Shown: positions 1-8,023 of the stretch, one piece after another
Layout of the letters: each line of letters starts with the position of its first letter
Position numbering within the stretch: position 1 is the stretch's first letter
Source of the DNA: Microbacterium sp. zg-B96
GTDB taxonomy: Bacteria > Actinomycetota > Actinomycetes > Actinomycetales > Microbacteriaceae
Assembly (NCBI RefSeq): GCF_030246865.1
Contig: NZ_CP126738.1
Location: forward strand, 434,001 to 498,000
Direction of reading: 5' to 3'
Length of the DNA: 64,000 nucleotides
The notes under the pieces: model-generated
What the model saw: the letters and a program-made list of their open reading frames with translations, nothing else
The model's database searches: none
Told to the model about the DNA's origin: nothing
Made by a program: the position numbers and the translations under genes

Positions 1-488
1 ATGGAGAAGAACCACAGCGGCACCATCGCGGGGAAGTTGAACGGGCTGATGATCCCGACGACCCCGAGCGACTGCCGCAGCGTATACACGTCGACGCCGC
101 TGGAGGCGTTCTCCGAATAGGCGCCCTTGGTGAGGTGCCCCAGCCCGCATGCGAACTCCACCACCTCCATGCCGCGGGCGATCTCGCCGTGCGCGTCGGA
201 GAGCACCTTGCCGTGCTCGGCGGTGAGGATGTGCGCCAGCTCGTCCTTGCGGGCGTGCAGCAGCTCACGGAACGCGAACATCACCGCGGTGCGCTTGGCT
301 ATGGACGAGTCGCGCCAGTCCTGCCACGCGTCGGCGGCGACGGTGACGGCCACGTCGACGTCGGCGGCGGTGGCCAGGCGCACTTCTTTCTGCACCGTGC
401 CCAGCGCGGGGTTGTAGACGGGGCCGGTGCGCGTCGACGCGCCCGCCCACGAGGTGCCGCGGACCCAGTGGTCGAGGATGTCGTTCAC
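1..488 (-). CDS. mmsA: CoA-acylating methylmalonate/malonate-semialdehyde dehydrogenase, partial
   Basis: This is the N-terminal third (about 162 residues) of an aldehyde dehydrogenase; the rest lies beyond the window edge. The visible protein begins VNDILDHWVRG and contains the family segments YNPALGTV, TAEHGKVLSDAHGEI and GVVGIISPFNFPAMVPLW, typical of MmsA/IolA enzymes. These convert malonate or methylmalonate semialdehyde plus CoA to acetyl- or propionyl-CoA with NAD. The GTG start at 488 follows a strong GGAGGGAAGGG ribosome site. It is the last visible gene of the leftward pyrimidine/beta-alanine operon, where it would handle the semialdehyde made by the upstream aminotransferase. That substrate is inferred from context; valine or inositol breakdown are family alternatives. 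Confidence 0.88.
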   Translation of the reverse strand, partial: MNDILDHWVRGTSWAGASTRTGPVYNPALGTVQKEVRLATAADVDVAVTVAADAWQDWRDSSIAKRTAVMFAFRELLHARKDELAHILTAEHGKVLSDAHGEIARGMEVVEFACGLGHLTKGAYSENASSGVDVYTLRQSLGVVGIISPFNFPAMVPLWFFS

Positions 489-546
489 GTCGTTGTGTCC
501 CTTCCCTCCGGATGCCGCGGGTCGCGGCATCCGTGTCATGAAACCG

Positions 547-1872
547 TCAGAGCAGGGAGCCGAAGACGGTGTCGTAGATGTCGATGGCCTCGGCGACCTC
601 GGCGTCGGTCACGACGCACGGCGGGACGACGTGGATGCGGTTCTCCGCCGTGAACGGCAGCAGGCCCGCGGCGATCAGGCCCTGTTTGAGGGCGCCGATC
701 GTCGCCGCCGGGAGCGGCTCACGCGTGGTGCGGTCGGCGACGAGCTCCAGCGCCCAGAACACCCCTTCGCCGCGCACTTCGCCGATAGCCTCGTGCCGGT
801 CGGCGAGCCCGGCCAGCGCCGGTCCCAGCACGTCCTCGCCGATCCGCCGGGCGTTGTCGACGATGCCCTCGGACGCCATCGCATCGAGCGTGGCGACGAT
901 GGATGCCGCGGCCAGCGGATGCCCGGAGTAGGTCAGGCCCCCGGGGAAGACCCGCTCGTCGAACGTCGCGGCGATCTCGTCCGAGATGATGACCCCGCCG
1001 ACGGGCACGTAGCCGGAATTGACCCCCTTCGCGAAGGCGATGAGGTCGGGGCGGGTGTCGTGCCCCTCGAACGCGAACCACTTGCCGGTGCGGCCGAAGC
1101 CCGACATCACCTCATCGAGGATGAGGAGGATGCCGTACCGGTCGCAGATCTCCCGCACCCCGGCGAGGTAGCCGGGCGGCTGCACCAGGATGCCGGCGGT
1201 CCCCGGCAGCGACTCCAGCAGGATCGCCGCGATACCCGAAGGGCCCTCGGCCTGCACCACCCGCTCCAGGTGGTGAAGGGCCCGCGCCGACTCTTCTTCC
1301 GGCGTCGTCGCCCAGAACTCGGAGCGGTACAGGTAGGGCCCGAAGAAGTGCACGTGGCCGCGCGCGAACTCGTTGGGGATACGACGCCAGTCCCCGGTCG
1401 CGACGATCGCCGCCCCGGTGTTGCCGTGGTACGAGCGGTAGCGGGAGAGCACCTTGTCGCGTCCGGTGTGGAGCCTGGCGAGGCGGATCGCGTTCTCGAT
1501 GGCATCGGCGCCGCCGTTGGTGAAGAACACCTTGCTCATGCCCTCCGGTGCGTGCGCGACGATGCGGGCGGCGGCCTCGCCCCGAGTGAGGTTCGCGGTG
1601 GAGGGGGCGATCGTCACCAGCCGGCTCGCCTGCTCGCGGATCGCCTCGATGACGGCCGGATGCTGGTGGCCGATGTTGACGTTGACCATCTGGCTCGAGA
1701 AGTCCAGGTAGCTGTGGCCGGAGTGGTCCCAGACACGGCTGCCCTGCCCTCCGGCGACGACGACGGGGGACGGCGCGGCCTGGGCGGACCAGGAGTGGAA
1801 GACGTGCGCCCGGTCCAGTGCCAGTGCGCGTTCGTCTCGGGGGTCGGTCATCTCTGCCCTTTCTTGGGTCAT
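547..1872 (-). CDS. Class III omega-aminotransferase (beta-alanine type)
   Basis: PLP-dependent class III transaminase of 441 residues, a usual length for the family. The cofactor lysine is K282 in FAKGVNSGYVPVGG, and the PLP-ring aspartate is D253 in ILDEVMSGFGRTG. SYHGNTGAA (about 147-155) is also conserved. The first ATG overlaps the stop of the preceding oxidoreductase gene in an ATGA arrangement; an internal ATG at 1851 follows a better AAAGGG site and may be the true start. Sitting between beta-ureidopropionase/dihydropyrimidinase and mmsA, it most plausibly moves the amino group of beta-alanine (or 3-aminoisobutyrate) to an oxoacid, giving malonate semialdehyde. The enzyme class is clear; the substrate is inferred from context. 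Confidence 0.9.
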   Translation of the reverse strand: MTQERAEMTDPRDERALALDRAHVFHSWSAQAAPSPVVVAGGQGSRVWDHSGHSYLDFSSQMVNVNIGHQHPAVIEAIREQASRLVTIAPSTANLTRGEAAARIVAHAPEGMSKVFFTNGGADAIENAIRLARLHTGRDKVLSRYRSYHGNTGAAIVATGDWRRIPNEFARGHVHFFGPYLYRSEFWATTPEEESARALHHLERVVQAEGPSGIAAILLESLPGTAGILVQPPGYLAGVREICDRYGILLILDEVMSGFGRTGKWFAFEGHDTRPDLIAFAKGVNSGYVPVGGVIISDEIAATFDERVFPGGLTYSGHPLAAASIVATLDAMASEGIVDNARRIGEDVLGPALAGLADRHEAIGEVRGEGVFWALELVADRTTREPLPAATIGALKQGLIAAGLLPFTAENRIHVVPPCVVTDAEVAEAIDIYDTVFGSLL

Positions 1873-2885
1873 CGTTTCGCCGTGATGTGCGGGGAAAGGG
1901 CCGGGATGACGGTCTCGCCGTACACCCGCAGCGTCTCTTCCTTGTTGTCGTGCTGCAGGTAGCCGGCGAACTGGGTGACCCCGATCGCGCGCAGCTGCTC
2001 GAGCCGGGCGATGTGGTCGCCTGCGGTACCGAGGATGCAGAACCGGTCGATGATCGCGTCGGGAACGAAGTCGACGTGGTCGTTGCCTGCTCTGCCGTGG
2101 GTGTTGTAGTCGTAGCCGGCGCGGCCGGAGACGTAGTCGGTGAGCGCTTGGGGCACGTCGCCGTGGTGGCCGTACTTCGCCACGATGTCGGCGACGTGGT
2201 TGCCGACCATCCCGCCGAACCAGCGGCACTGGTCTCGCATGTGGGCGGCGTCGTCGCCGATGTACATGGGCGCGGCGACGCAGAAGGCGATCGATTCGGG
2301 GTCGCGGCCGGCCGCCGCGGCGGCATCCTTGACCGTCTTGATCATCCACGCGGCGATGTCCACGTCCGCCAGCTGCAGGATGAAGCCGTCGCCGACCTCG
2401 CCGGCGAGCTTGAGCGCGAGGGGACCGTACGCGGCGACCCAGACGTCCAGGCGCGACCCGCGGCTCCACGGGAACTGCAGCGTGGCGCCGTGGTACTGCA
2501 CCGGCCGGGAGTTGGCCAGCTCCCGGATGACGTGAATCGATTCGCGCAGCTCGGCGATCGAGACCGGTTTGCCGTTCGTGACCCGCACCGCGGAGTCGCC
2601 GCGGCCGATGCCGCAGATGGTGCGGTTGCCGTACATCTCGTTGAGGGTGGCGAACACCGATGCCGTGACGGTCCAGTCGCGCGTGGCGGGGTTCGTGACG
2701 AACGGGCCGACCGTCACCCGGTGGGTGGCGGCGAGGATCGCGGAGTGGATCACGTACGGCTCTTCCCACAGCAGATGCGAGTCGAACGTCCAGACGTGAC
2801 TGAAGCCGTGCGCTTCGGCGAGCTGGGCCAGCTGCACCGTGCGGGCGGCGGGCGGGTTGGTCTGCAGGACGACACCGAAGTCCAT
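1869..2885 (-). CDS. LLM-class flavin/F420-type oxidoreductase in the pyrimidine operon
   Basis: A 338-residue luciferase-like TIM-barrel oxidoreductase. It opens MDFGVVLQTNPPAARTVQLA and contains HVWTFDSHLLWEEPYV, YGNRTICGIGRGDSAVR and DVWVAAYGPLALKLAGEVGDG, all typical of the Mer/LLM superfamily. It resembles the CPS_4043 family (TIGR03842), named F420-dependent by homology but of unknown reaction; its cofactor (F420 or FMN) cannot be decided here. The ATG at 2885 follows AGGGAG. The gene starts 8 bases after the dihydropyrimidinase stop and overlaps the aminotransferase start by 4 bases, so it is a full operon member. A redox step on a pyrimidine or on an aldehyde intermediate is a reasonable guess, not established. 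Confidence 0.85.
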   Translation of the reverse strand: MDFGVVLQTNPPAARTVQLAQLAEAHGFSHVWTFDSHLLWEEPYVIHSAILAATHRVTVGPFVTNPATRDWTVTASVFATLNEMYGNRTICGIGRGDSAVRVTNGKPVSIAELRESIHVIRELANSRPVQYHGATLQFPWSRGSRLDVWVAAYGPLALKLAGEVGDGFILQLADVDIAAWMIKTVKDAAAAAGRDPESIAFCVAAPMYIGDDAAHMRDQCRWFGGMVGNHVADIVAKYGHHGDVPQALTDYVSGRAGYDYNTHGRAGNDHVDFVPDAIIDRFCILGTAGDHIARLEQLRAIGVTQFAGYLQHDNKEETLRVYGETVIPALSPHITAKR

Positions 2886-2893
2886 GGCGCTCC

Positions 2894-4330
2894 CTAGCTG
2901 AGGTACTGGCTCAGGCCGCGGCGCACGAACCGGCCGTCGCCTTTGGTGCCGAGGTAGCGGCCGTCGTCGACGATGACCTTGCCGCGGGACAGCACGGTGT
3001 CCACGTGCCCGTCGACCTCGAACCCCTCCCACGCGGAGTAATCCATGTTCATGTGGTGGGTCTTGCCGTACCCGATGGAGGTGTGCCCGTTCGGGTCGTA
3101 GATCACGATGTCGCCGTCGGCGCCGGGCTGGATGACGCCTTTCCTGCCGTACATGCCGAACATGCGGGCCGGCGTCGTGGAGGTCAGCTCCACCCACCGC
3201 TCGAGCGTGAGCTTGCCCGTCACGACGCCCTGGTACATCAGATCCATGCGGTGCTCGATGGAGCCGATGCCGTTGGGGATCGCCCGGAAGTCGTCCCGGC
3301 CCAGCTCCTTCTGCCCCTTCATGCAGAACGGGCAGTGATCGGTGGAGACCATCTGCAGGTCGTTGGTGCGCAGCGCCTGCCACATGTGGTCCTGATGTCC
3401 CTCGGCCCGCGAGCGCAGCGGCGTGGAGCACACCCACTTGGCGCCCTCGAACTGGCCCCACTCCCGGCTGAACGCGCCCAGCTGCTCCTCCAGCGACAGG
3501 TACAGGTACTGCGGGCAGGTCTCGCCGAAGACGTTCCAGCCCTGATCGCGCGCCCACGCGAGCTGCTGCACGGCCTGCTTGGCCGACACGTGCACGACGT
3601 ACAGCGGGGCGCCGGTGACGTTCGCCAGCATGATCGCGCGGTGTGTGGCCTCCTCCTCCAGCTGCCACGCACGGGCGATGCCGTGGTAGTACGGCGCCTT
3701 CTTGCCGGCATCCGCCAGCTGCGCCGCCAGCACATCGATCGCCGGGCCGTTCTCGGCGTGCATCATCGTGAGCATCCCGGTGGCGGCGGAGCTCTGCATG
3801 GCCTGCAGCACCTGGCCGTCGTCGGAGTAGAACACCCCCGGGTAGGCCATGAACAGCTTGAAGCTCGTGATGCCTTCGTCCACGAGCTTCGGCAGGGCGA
3901 TGAGGGACTGCTCGTCCACCCCGCCGATGATCTGGTGGAAGCCGTAGTCGATCGCGCACTGCCCGTCGGCCAGCTCATGCCAATGCGCCAGTCCGTCCTC
4001 GACGCGCTCGCCGGTGCGCTGCACGGCGAAGTCGACGATCGTCGTCGTCCCGCCCCACGCTGCGGCGCGGGTGCCGGTCTCGAAGGTGTCGCTGGCGGCG
4101 GTGCCGCCGAACGGCAGCTGCATGTGCGTATGAGCGTCGATTCCGCCGGGGATGACGTACTTGCCGGTGGCGTCGATGACGGTGTCGACGGATGCCGCGA
4201 TGTCGGTGCCGAGCAGGGCCGAACCGGGCGCGAGCACCGCGACGATGGTCTCGCCGTCGATGAGCACGTCGGCGGAAGCCCGGCCGGTGGCCGAGACGAC
4301 GGTGCCACCGCGGATCAGGGTGGTGGCCAT
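2894..4330 (-). CDS. hydA: Dihydropyrimidinase / D-hydantoinase
   Basis: A 478-residue amidohydrolase-superfamily enzyme that opens the dihydrouracil or dihydrothymine ring to N-carbamoyl-beta-amino acids. All binuclear metal ligands are visible: H67 and H69 in DAHTH, the carboxylated K158 in SFKLFMAYPG, H191 in MMHAENG, H247 in YVVHVSA and D331 in STDHCPF. Length and motif order match bacterial dihydropyrimidinases rather than dihydroorotase or allantoinase. A GTG two codons upstream (4336) overlaps the stop of the preceding nitrilase-like gene in a GTGA arrangement; the ATG at 4330 was preferred. No strong ribosome site is present, so translational coupling is likely. Hydantoins are a possible alternative substrate. 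Confidence 0.93.
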   Translation of the reverse strand: MATTLIRGGTVVSATGRASADVLIDGETIVAVLAPGSALLGTDIAASVDTVIDATGKYVIPGGIDAHTHMQLPFGGTAASDTFETGTRAAAWGGTTTIVDFAVQRTGERVEDGLAHWHELADGQCAIDYGFHQIIGGVDEQSLIALPKLVDEGITSFKLFMAYPGVFYSDDGQVLQAMQSSAATGMLTMMHAENGPAIDVLAAQLADAGKKAPYYHGIARAWQLEEEATHRAIMLANVTGAPLYVVHVSAKQAVQQLAWARDQGWNVFGETCPQYLYLSLEEQLGAFSREWGQFEGAKWVCSTPLRSRAEGHQDHMWQALRTNDLQMVSTDHCPFCMKGQKELGRDDFRAIPNGIGSIEHRMDLMYQGVVTGKLTLERWVELTSTTPARMFGMYGRKGVIQPGADGDIVIYDPNGHTSIGYGKTHHMNMDYSAWEGFEVDGHVDTVLSRGKVIVDDGRYLGTKGDGRFVRRGLSQYLS

Positions 4331-4332
4331 GA

Positions 4333-5181
4333 TCACGGCGCCGTGAGGTCGGCGTAGGTGTCGGGGCGGCGGTCCCGGTAGAACTGCCAGTCGTCGCGCA
4401 TGGCCTGCACCAGGTCCAGGTCGAGGTCGCGCACCAGGATCTCCTCTCGATCGGCGGACCCGAGCGCCCCGACGTAGTTGCCCCGGGGGTCGACGACCTG
4501 GCTGGTGCCGTAGAAGGTCACCGCCTCCTCGCCGTACTCGTTGTCCTCCCGCCCCACCCGGTTGGGTGCGAGCACGAAGTAGCCGTTGGCGACGGCCGCC
4601 GCCGGCTGCTCGATCTCCCACAGCCGGTTGGACAGGCCGGGTTTGGTGGCGTTCGGGTTGAAGACCATGTGCGCGCCGTTCAGGCCCAGCGCCCGCCACC
4701 CCTCGGGGAAGTGCCGGTCGTAGCAGATGTACATCCCGATGCGCCCGACGGCGGTCTCGAAGACCGGATAGCCGAGGTTGCCCGGGCGGAAGTAGAACTT
4801 CTCCCAGAACTTCTCCACGTGCGGGATGTGGTTCTTGCGGTATTTGCCGAGCACCGTGCCGTCGGCATCCACGAGAACGGAGGTGTTGAAGTACACCCCG
4901 GTCTGCTGCTCCTCGTAGATGGGCAGCACCGTGACCACCCCCAGTTCTTTCGCCAGCGCGGCGAACCGCTGCACGACGGGACCGTCGGCCGGTTCGGCGT
5001 AGCGGTAGTACTTCTTGTCCTGGGTGATGCCGAAGTAGGGACCGTAGAACAGCTCCTGGAAGCAGAGCACCTGCGCCCCCTGCGCCGCGGCATCCCGTGC
5101 GAACTGCTCATGCTTGTCGAGCATCGAAGCCTTGTCGCCCGTCCACGTGGTCTGCGTGATCGCTGCGCGTACCGTCGTCAT
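4333..5181 (-). CDS. Beta-ureidopropionase-like carbon-nitrogen hydrolase
   Basis: Nitrilase-superfamily amidase of 282 residues with the complete Glu-Lys-Cys triad: E43 in CFQELFYGPYF, K116 in KYRKNHIPH and C153 in YICYDRHFPEGW. The NHIPHVEKFWEKFYFRPGN stretch is characteristic of the N-carbamoyl-beta-alanine / N-carbamoylputrescine branch. Next to dihydropyrimidinase it would hydrolyse N-carbamoyl-beta-alanine to beta-alanine, CO2 and ammonia. The ATG at 5181 was chosen because a GGAGG lies seven bases before it; a further ATG at 5193 would put that GGAGG inside the gene. It is the first gene of the leftward operon. No regulator gene is next to it, and no convincing promoter was recognised in the 129-base divergent gap to the histidine kinase. 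Confidence 0.9.
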   Translation of the reverse strand: MTTVRAAITQTTWTGDKASMLDKHEQFARDAAAQGAQVLCFQELFYGPYFGITQDKKYYRYAEPADGPVVQRFAALAKELGVVTVLPIYEEQQTGVYFNTSVLVDADGTVLGKYRKNHIPHVEKFWEKFYFRPGNLGYPVFETAVGRIGMYICYDRHFPEGWRALGLNGAHMVFNPNATKPGLSNRLWEIEQPAAAVANGYFVLAPNRVGREDNEYGEEAVTFYGTSQVVDPRGNYVGALGSADREEILVRDLDLDLVQAMRDDWQFYRDRRPDTYADLTAP

Positions 5182-5298
5182 CGTCGCCTCCATGGCTGTT
5201 GTGACGTGAGCGTAAGTGCTGGTCCCCGAATGCGGTAGAGGTGATTTTCCCGGGGCGGATACATCTCACGGCGGATGCCGCGGCATCCACCGGTCCCG

Positions 5299-5304
5299 TA
5301 GCGT
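5299..5304 (+). promoter_or_regulatory. -10 box of a probably leaderless histidine kinase transcript
   Basis: TAGCGT ends six bases before the GTG start at 5311, so transcription would begin at or next to the start codon. The same TANNNT-N6 arrangement precedes several other genes in the window. Just upstream, 5273-5288 is a perfect 16-bp palindrome built from two inverted GGATGCC words. No clear -35 hexamer was found. Confidence 0.5.
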
Positions 5305-5310
5305 CGAGGG

Positions 5311-6468
5311 GTGTTCCGCGAGTTGAAGCCCTACCAGATCGTCGTCGACGTCGTCGTGGCGGTCCTGTTCGCGATGGTCGCGCTGCCCGCGGAGATGGTC
5401 GCCGGCCAGAATTCCAGCTTCGGGTACAACGATCTCTCCGCGGCGCTGGTGGTGCTGGCGATGACGTCGGCCCTGGCGGTGCGGCGCTTCTCGCCCCCGC
5501 TGGCACTGGGCCTGGCCTGGTCCGGCGCCATCGTGCAGATGGCGTTCACGCGCGGTCCCGGCTTCGCCGACGTCGCGATCTTCGCGGTGCTGTATGCCAC
5601 CGCCGCGTACGGCACCCGGCGGGTGTTCTGGGCGGGCTTCGCCTCGGTCATCGTCGGCGCCGTCGTGATCGCGTGGTACCTCATCCTGCCCGCGGCGGAC
5701 TTCGCCGGCGCCATCAGCACGGGAGTCGCGGTGCTGATCGCCGCGCTGTTCGGGCTGGGACTGTCGTGGACGACCGGTGCCCTCGTGCGCACCGCCATCC
5801 GCGCCCGCGAGAACCGCAAGGCTCAGGTGGCCGCCGAGGCGGAGACGGTCACGGAGCAGGAGCGGGTGCGCATCGCCCGCGACATGCACGACGTCGTGGC
5901 GCATTCGCTCGCGGTCGTGATCGCCCAGGCCGACGGCGCCCGGTATGCCGCGGCGGCGAACCCGCAGGCGGCGACGACCGCGCTGGGCACCATCTCCACG
6001 ACCGCGCGGTCGGCGCTGTCGGACGTGCGACTGCTGCTGACGCAGCTGCGCCACAGCCAGGGTGAGGGGCCGCAGCCCACGATCGCCGACCTCGAGGAGC
6101 TGTACGCGCAGGTGCGCGCCGCGGGCGTCGACCTGCGGGTCACGGTGCATCCGATGCCGCCGGGCGAGCCGCCGGCAGCCGTGCAACTGGCGGTGTACCG
6201 CATCCTGCAGGAGGCGCTCACCAACGCGATGCGCCACGGCGGCCGCGGTCCCGTGCAGGTGTGGCTGGCGTGGCATCCCGGCCGGGTGACGCTGTCGGTC
6301 GGAAATCCACTGCCCGAGGGCGCCTCGCCGTCGGAGAGCGCCGGGCGAGGGCATGGCCTCATCGGCATGCGCGAGCGCGCGCAGCTCGTCGGCGGGCACT
6401 TGGATGCCACGGCGGAAGGGCGCGCCTTCGTCGTGCGGGCGACCCTCCCGATCGGGGCGGCAGCATGA
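5311..6468 (+). CDS. NarL-family sensor histidine kinase
   Basis: A 385-residue membrane histidine kinase. The first ~155 residues are hydrophobic with about four or five membrane segments. A HisKA_3 dimerisation domain follows with phospho-acceptor H193 in RDMHDVVAHSL, then an ATPase domain with the N-box EALTNAMRHG and the G-box GHGLIGMRERA. There is no large extracellular domain, so the signal may be sensed in or at the membrane. The GTG start lies six bases after a -10 box, suggesting a leaderless message. The stop overlaps the response regulator start (ATGA), forming a standard two-component pair. A bacitracin-type or cell-envelope stress system is typical of such loci next to ABC exporters, but the signal is unknown. 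Confidence 0.92.
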   Translation: MFRELKPYQIVVDVVVAVLFAMVALPAEMVAGQNSSFGYNDLSAALVVLAMTSALAVRRFSPPLALGLAWSGAIVQMAFTRGPGFADVAIFAVLYATAAYGTRRVFWAGFASVIVGAVVIAWYLILPAADFAGAISTGVAVLIAALFGLGLSWTTGALVRTAIRARENRKAQVAAEAETVTEQERVRIARDMHDVVAHSLAVVIAQADGARYAAAANPQAATTALGTISTTARSALSDVRLLLTQLRHSQGEGPQPTIADLEELYAQVRAAGVDLRVTVHPMPPGEPPAAVQLAVYRILQEALTNAMRHGGRGPVQVWLAWHPGRVTLSVGNPLPEGASPSESAGRGHGLIGMRERAQLVGGHLDATAEGRAFVVRATLPIGAAA

Positions 6469-7124
6469 GCGCCGGGGTGATCCGCGTGGTCCTGGTGGAC
6501 GACCAGGCGCTGTTCCGCGCCGGCATCCGCATGCTGGTCGACTCCCAGCCGGACCTGCAGGTCGTGGGTGAGGCCTCCGACGGCCGGGAGGCGCTCGCTG
6601 TCGTCCGCAGCACCCGGCCGGACATCGTGCTGATGGACATCCGGATGCCGGTGATGGACGGCCTCACCGCGACCGCCGAGCTGCTGGCCGACCCGGTGCT
6701 TGACGGCGCCGCCCCGCGCATCGTCATGCTCACCACGTTCGACCTTGACGAGGCCGCCGCCCGCGCGATTCGGCAGGGGGCCAGCGGATTCCTGCTGAAG
6801 GATGCCGAGCCGGAATTCTTGCTCGGCGCGATCCGTACGGTGCACGCCGGCTCCGCCGTCATCGCGGCGGCGGCCACCCGCGCCCTGTTCACCCAGTTCG
6901 CCGAGCCCGCCCGCCCCGTGCCGCCGCAGTTCGGCGCGCTCACCGACCGGGAGCGGGAGATCTTCGCGCTCGCCGCGCGGGGGCTCAGCAACGCCGAGAT
7001 CGCGGCGCGGGAGTTCCTCTCCGAGGCGACGGTGAAGACGCACATCAGCCGCATCCTGGCCAAGCTGGGCCTGCGCGATCGGGTGCAACTGGTCGTGTTC
7101 GCCTTCCAACACGGCCTGGTCTGA
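6465..7124 (+). CDS. NarL/LuxR-family response regulator
   Basis: A 219-residue two-component regulator. The receiver domain (about 6-125) has acidic pocket residues D12 and D13, phospho-acceptor D58 in [13 protein letters not shown], the TT of MLTTFD and the conserved lysine in [11 protein letters not shown]-terminal LuxR helix-turn-helix begins at [20 protein letters not shown] and includes [20 protein letters not shown]. It overlaps the kinase gene by four bases, so the two are co-translated. It probably activates or represses the ABC exporter genes starting 95 bases downstream. That gap contains several GATCC/GCGG-rich words but no repeat clear enough to name as its binding site. Confidence 0.93.
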   Translation: MSAGVIRVVLVDDQALFRAGIRMLVDSQPDLQVVGEASDGREALAVVRSTRPDIVLMDIRMPVMDGLTATAELLADPVLDGAAPRIVMLTTFDLDEAAARAIRQGASGFLLKDAEPEFLLGAIRTVHAGSAVIAAAATRALFTQFAEPARPVPPQFGALTDREREIFALAARGLSNAEIAAREFLSEATVKTHISRILAKLGLRDRVQLVVFAFQHGLV

Positions 7125-7206
7125 CCCGCGGGCACGCCGCGGAGATCATCCTTGCGATGTAGGCGGATGCCACTGCGGGCCGATGCGGCCGCGGGGGAGC
7201 GATCCG

Positions 7207-7212
7207 TAGCTT
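7207..7212 (+). promoter_or_regulatory. -10 box before the ABC exporter operon
   Basis: TAGCTT lies seven bases before the ATG at 7220, again predicting a leaderless or nearly leaderless transcript. No -35 consensus is visible at the usual distance, in keeping with a promoter that needs the neighbouring response regulator; that dependence is inference. Confidence 0.45.
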
Positions 7213-7219
7213 CGGTGGC

Positions 7220-8023
7220 ATGCAGATCACGACCACCGAGTTGGGGCTCGCCGCCCGCGTGCAGCACCTCACCAAGACCTTCGGCGTCGGGGGCAACGCC
7301 GTGCGCGCCCTCGACGACGTGACCGTCGGCATCCGCCGCGGCGAGTTCACCGCGATCATGGGGCCTTCCGGATCGGGAAAGTCCACCCTGATGCACGTCA
7401 TGGCGGGACTGGATGCCGCCACGAGCGGCCGTGCCTGGATCGGCGACACCGAGATCACCGGGCTGTCCGACCTCGAGCTGACGCTCTTGCGTCGCCGCCG
7501 CGTCGGGTTCGTCTTCCAGGGGTTCAACCTCGTGCCGACGCTGGACGCGATCGGCAACATCCTGCTGCCGTTCGATCTGGACGGCCGTCGTCCCAGCGCG
7601 ATCGAGCGCGCCCGCGTCGACGGGCTCATCGAGACGCTCGGGCTCGGCGCCCGGCTCGGGCACCGCCCGCACGAACTCTCCGGCGGACAGCAGCAGCGCG
7701 TCGCGATCGCCCGGGCGCTGGCTACCGGCCCCGACCTGGTGTTCGCCGACGAGCCGACGGGCAACCTCGATTCCCGCAGCGGCCGGGAGGTGCTGAGCCT
7801 GCTGGCGTCGGCATCCCGCGACCGGGGGCAGTCGATCGCGATGGTCACGCACGATCCGGTGGCCGCCGCCCACGCCGACCGGGTGATCTACCTCGCCGAC
7901 GGCCGCGTCGTCGCCGACAAGCCGCGCCAGAGCGCCGAGGAGATCTCGGCGTTCATGCTCGACGCTGAGATCGGTGCGGCGTTGGGTGGCACCGCGCTGG
8001 ACAGCGACGGGGTGCGGGCATGA
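7220..8023 (+). CDS. ABC transporter ATP-binding protein (MacB/LolD-like)
   Basis: A 267-residue ABC ATPase with Walker [10 protein letters not shown] (48-56), Q-loop in [14 protein letters not shown], signature [15 protein letters not shown], Walker [13 protein letters not shown] and switch histidine MVTHDP. The [16 protein letters not shown] and [12 protein letters not shown] segments place it in the MacB/LolD/FtsE-like group that works with FtsX-type permeases. Its stop overlaps the permease start (ATGA). Encoded directly after a two-component system, the pair likely forms a regulated exporter or mechanotransmission complex, as in BceAB-type peptide-antibiotic resistance modules. The substrate cannot be read from sequence. 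Confidence 0.93.
   Translation: MQITTTELGLAARVQHLTKTFGVGGNAVRALDDVTVGIRRGEFTAIMGPSGSGKSTLMHVMAGLDAATSGRAWIGDTEITGLSDLELTLLRRRRVGFVFQGFNLVPTLDAIGNILLPFDLDGRRPSAIERARVDGLIETLGLGARLGHRPHELSGGQQQRVAIARALATGPDLVFADEPTGNLDSRSGREVLSLLASASRDRGQSIAMVTHDPVAAAHADRVIYLADGRVVADKPRQSAEEISAFMLDAEIGAALGGTALDSDGVRA

Noticed and set aside
427..1962. Plus-strand 511-codon frame opposite the aminotransferase
   Set aside because: The minus strand encodes an aminotransferase with intact catalytic motifs; the plus-strand product has no family features.
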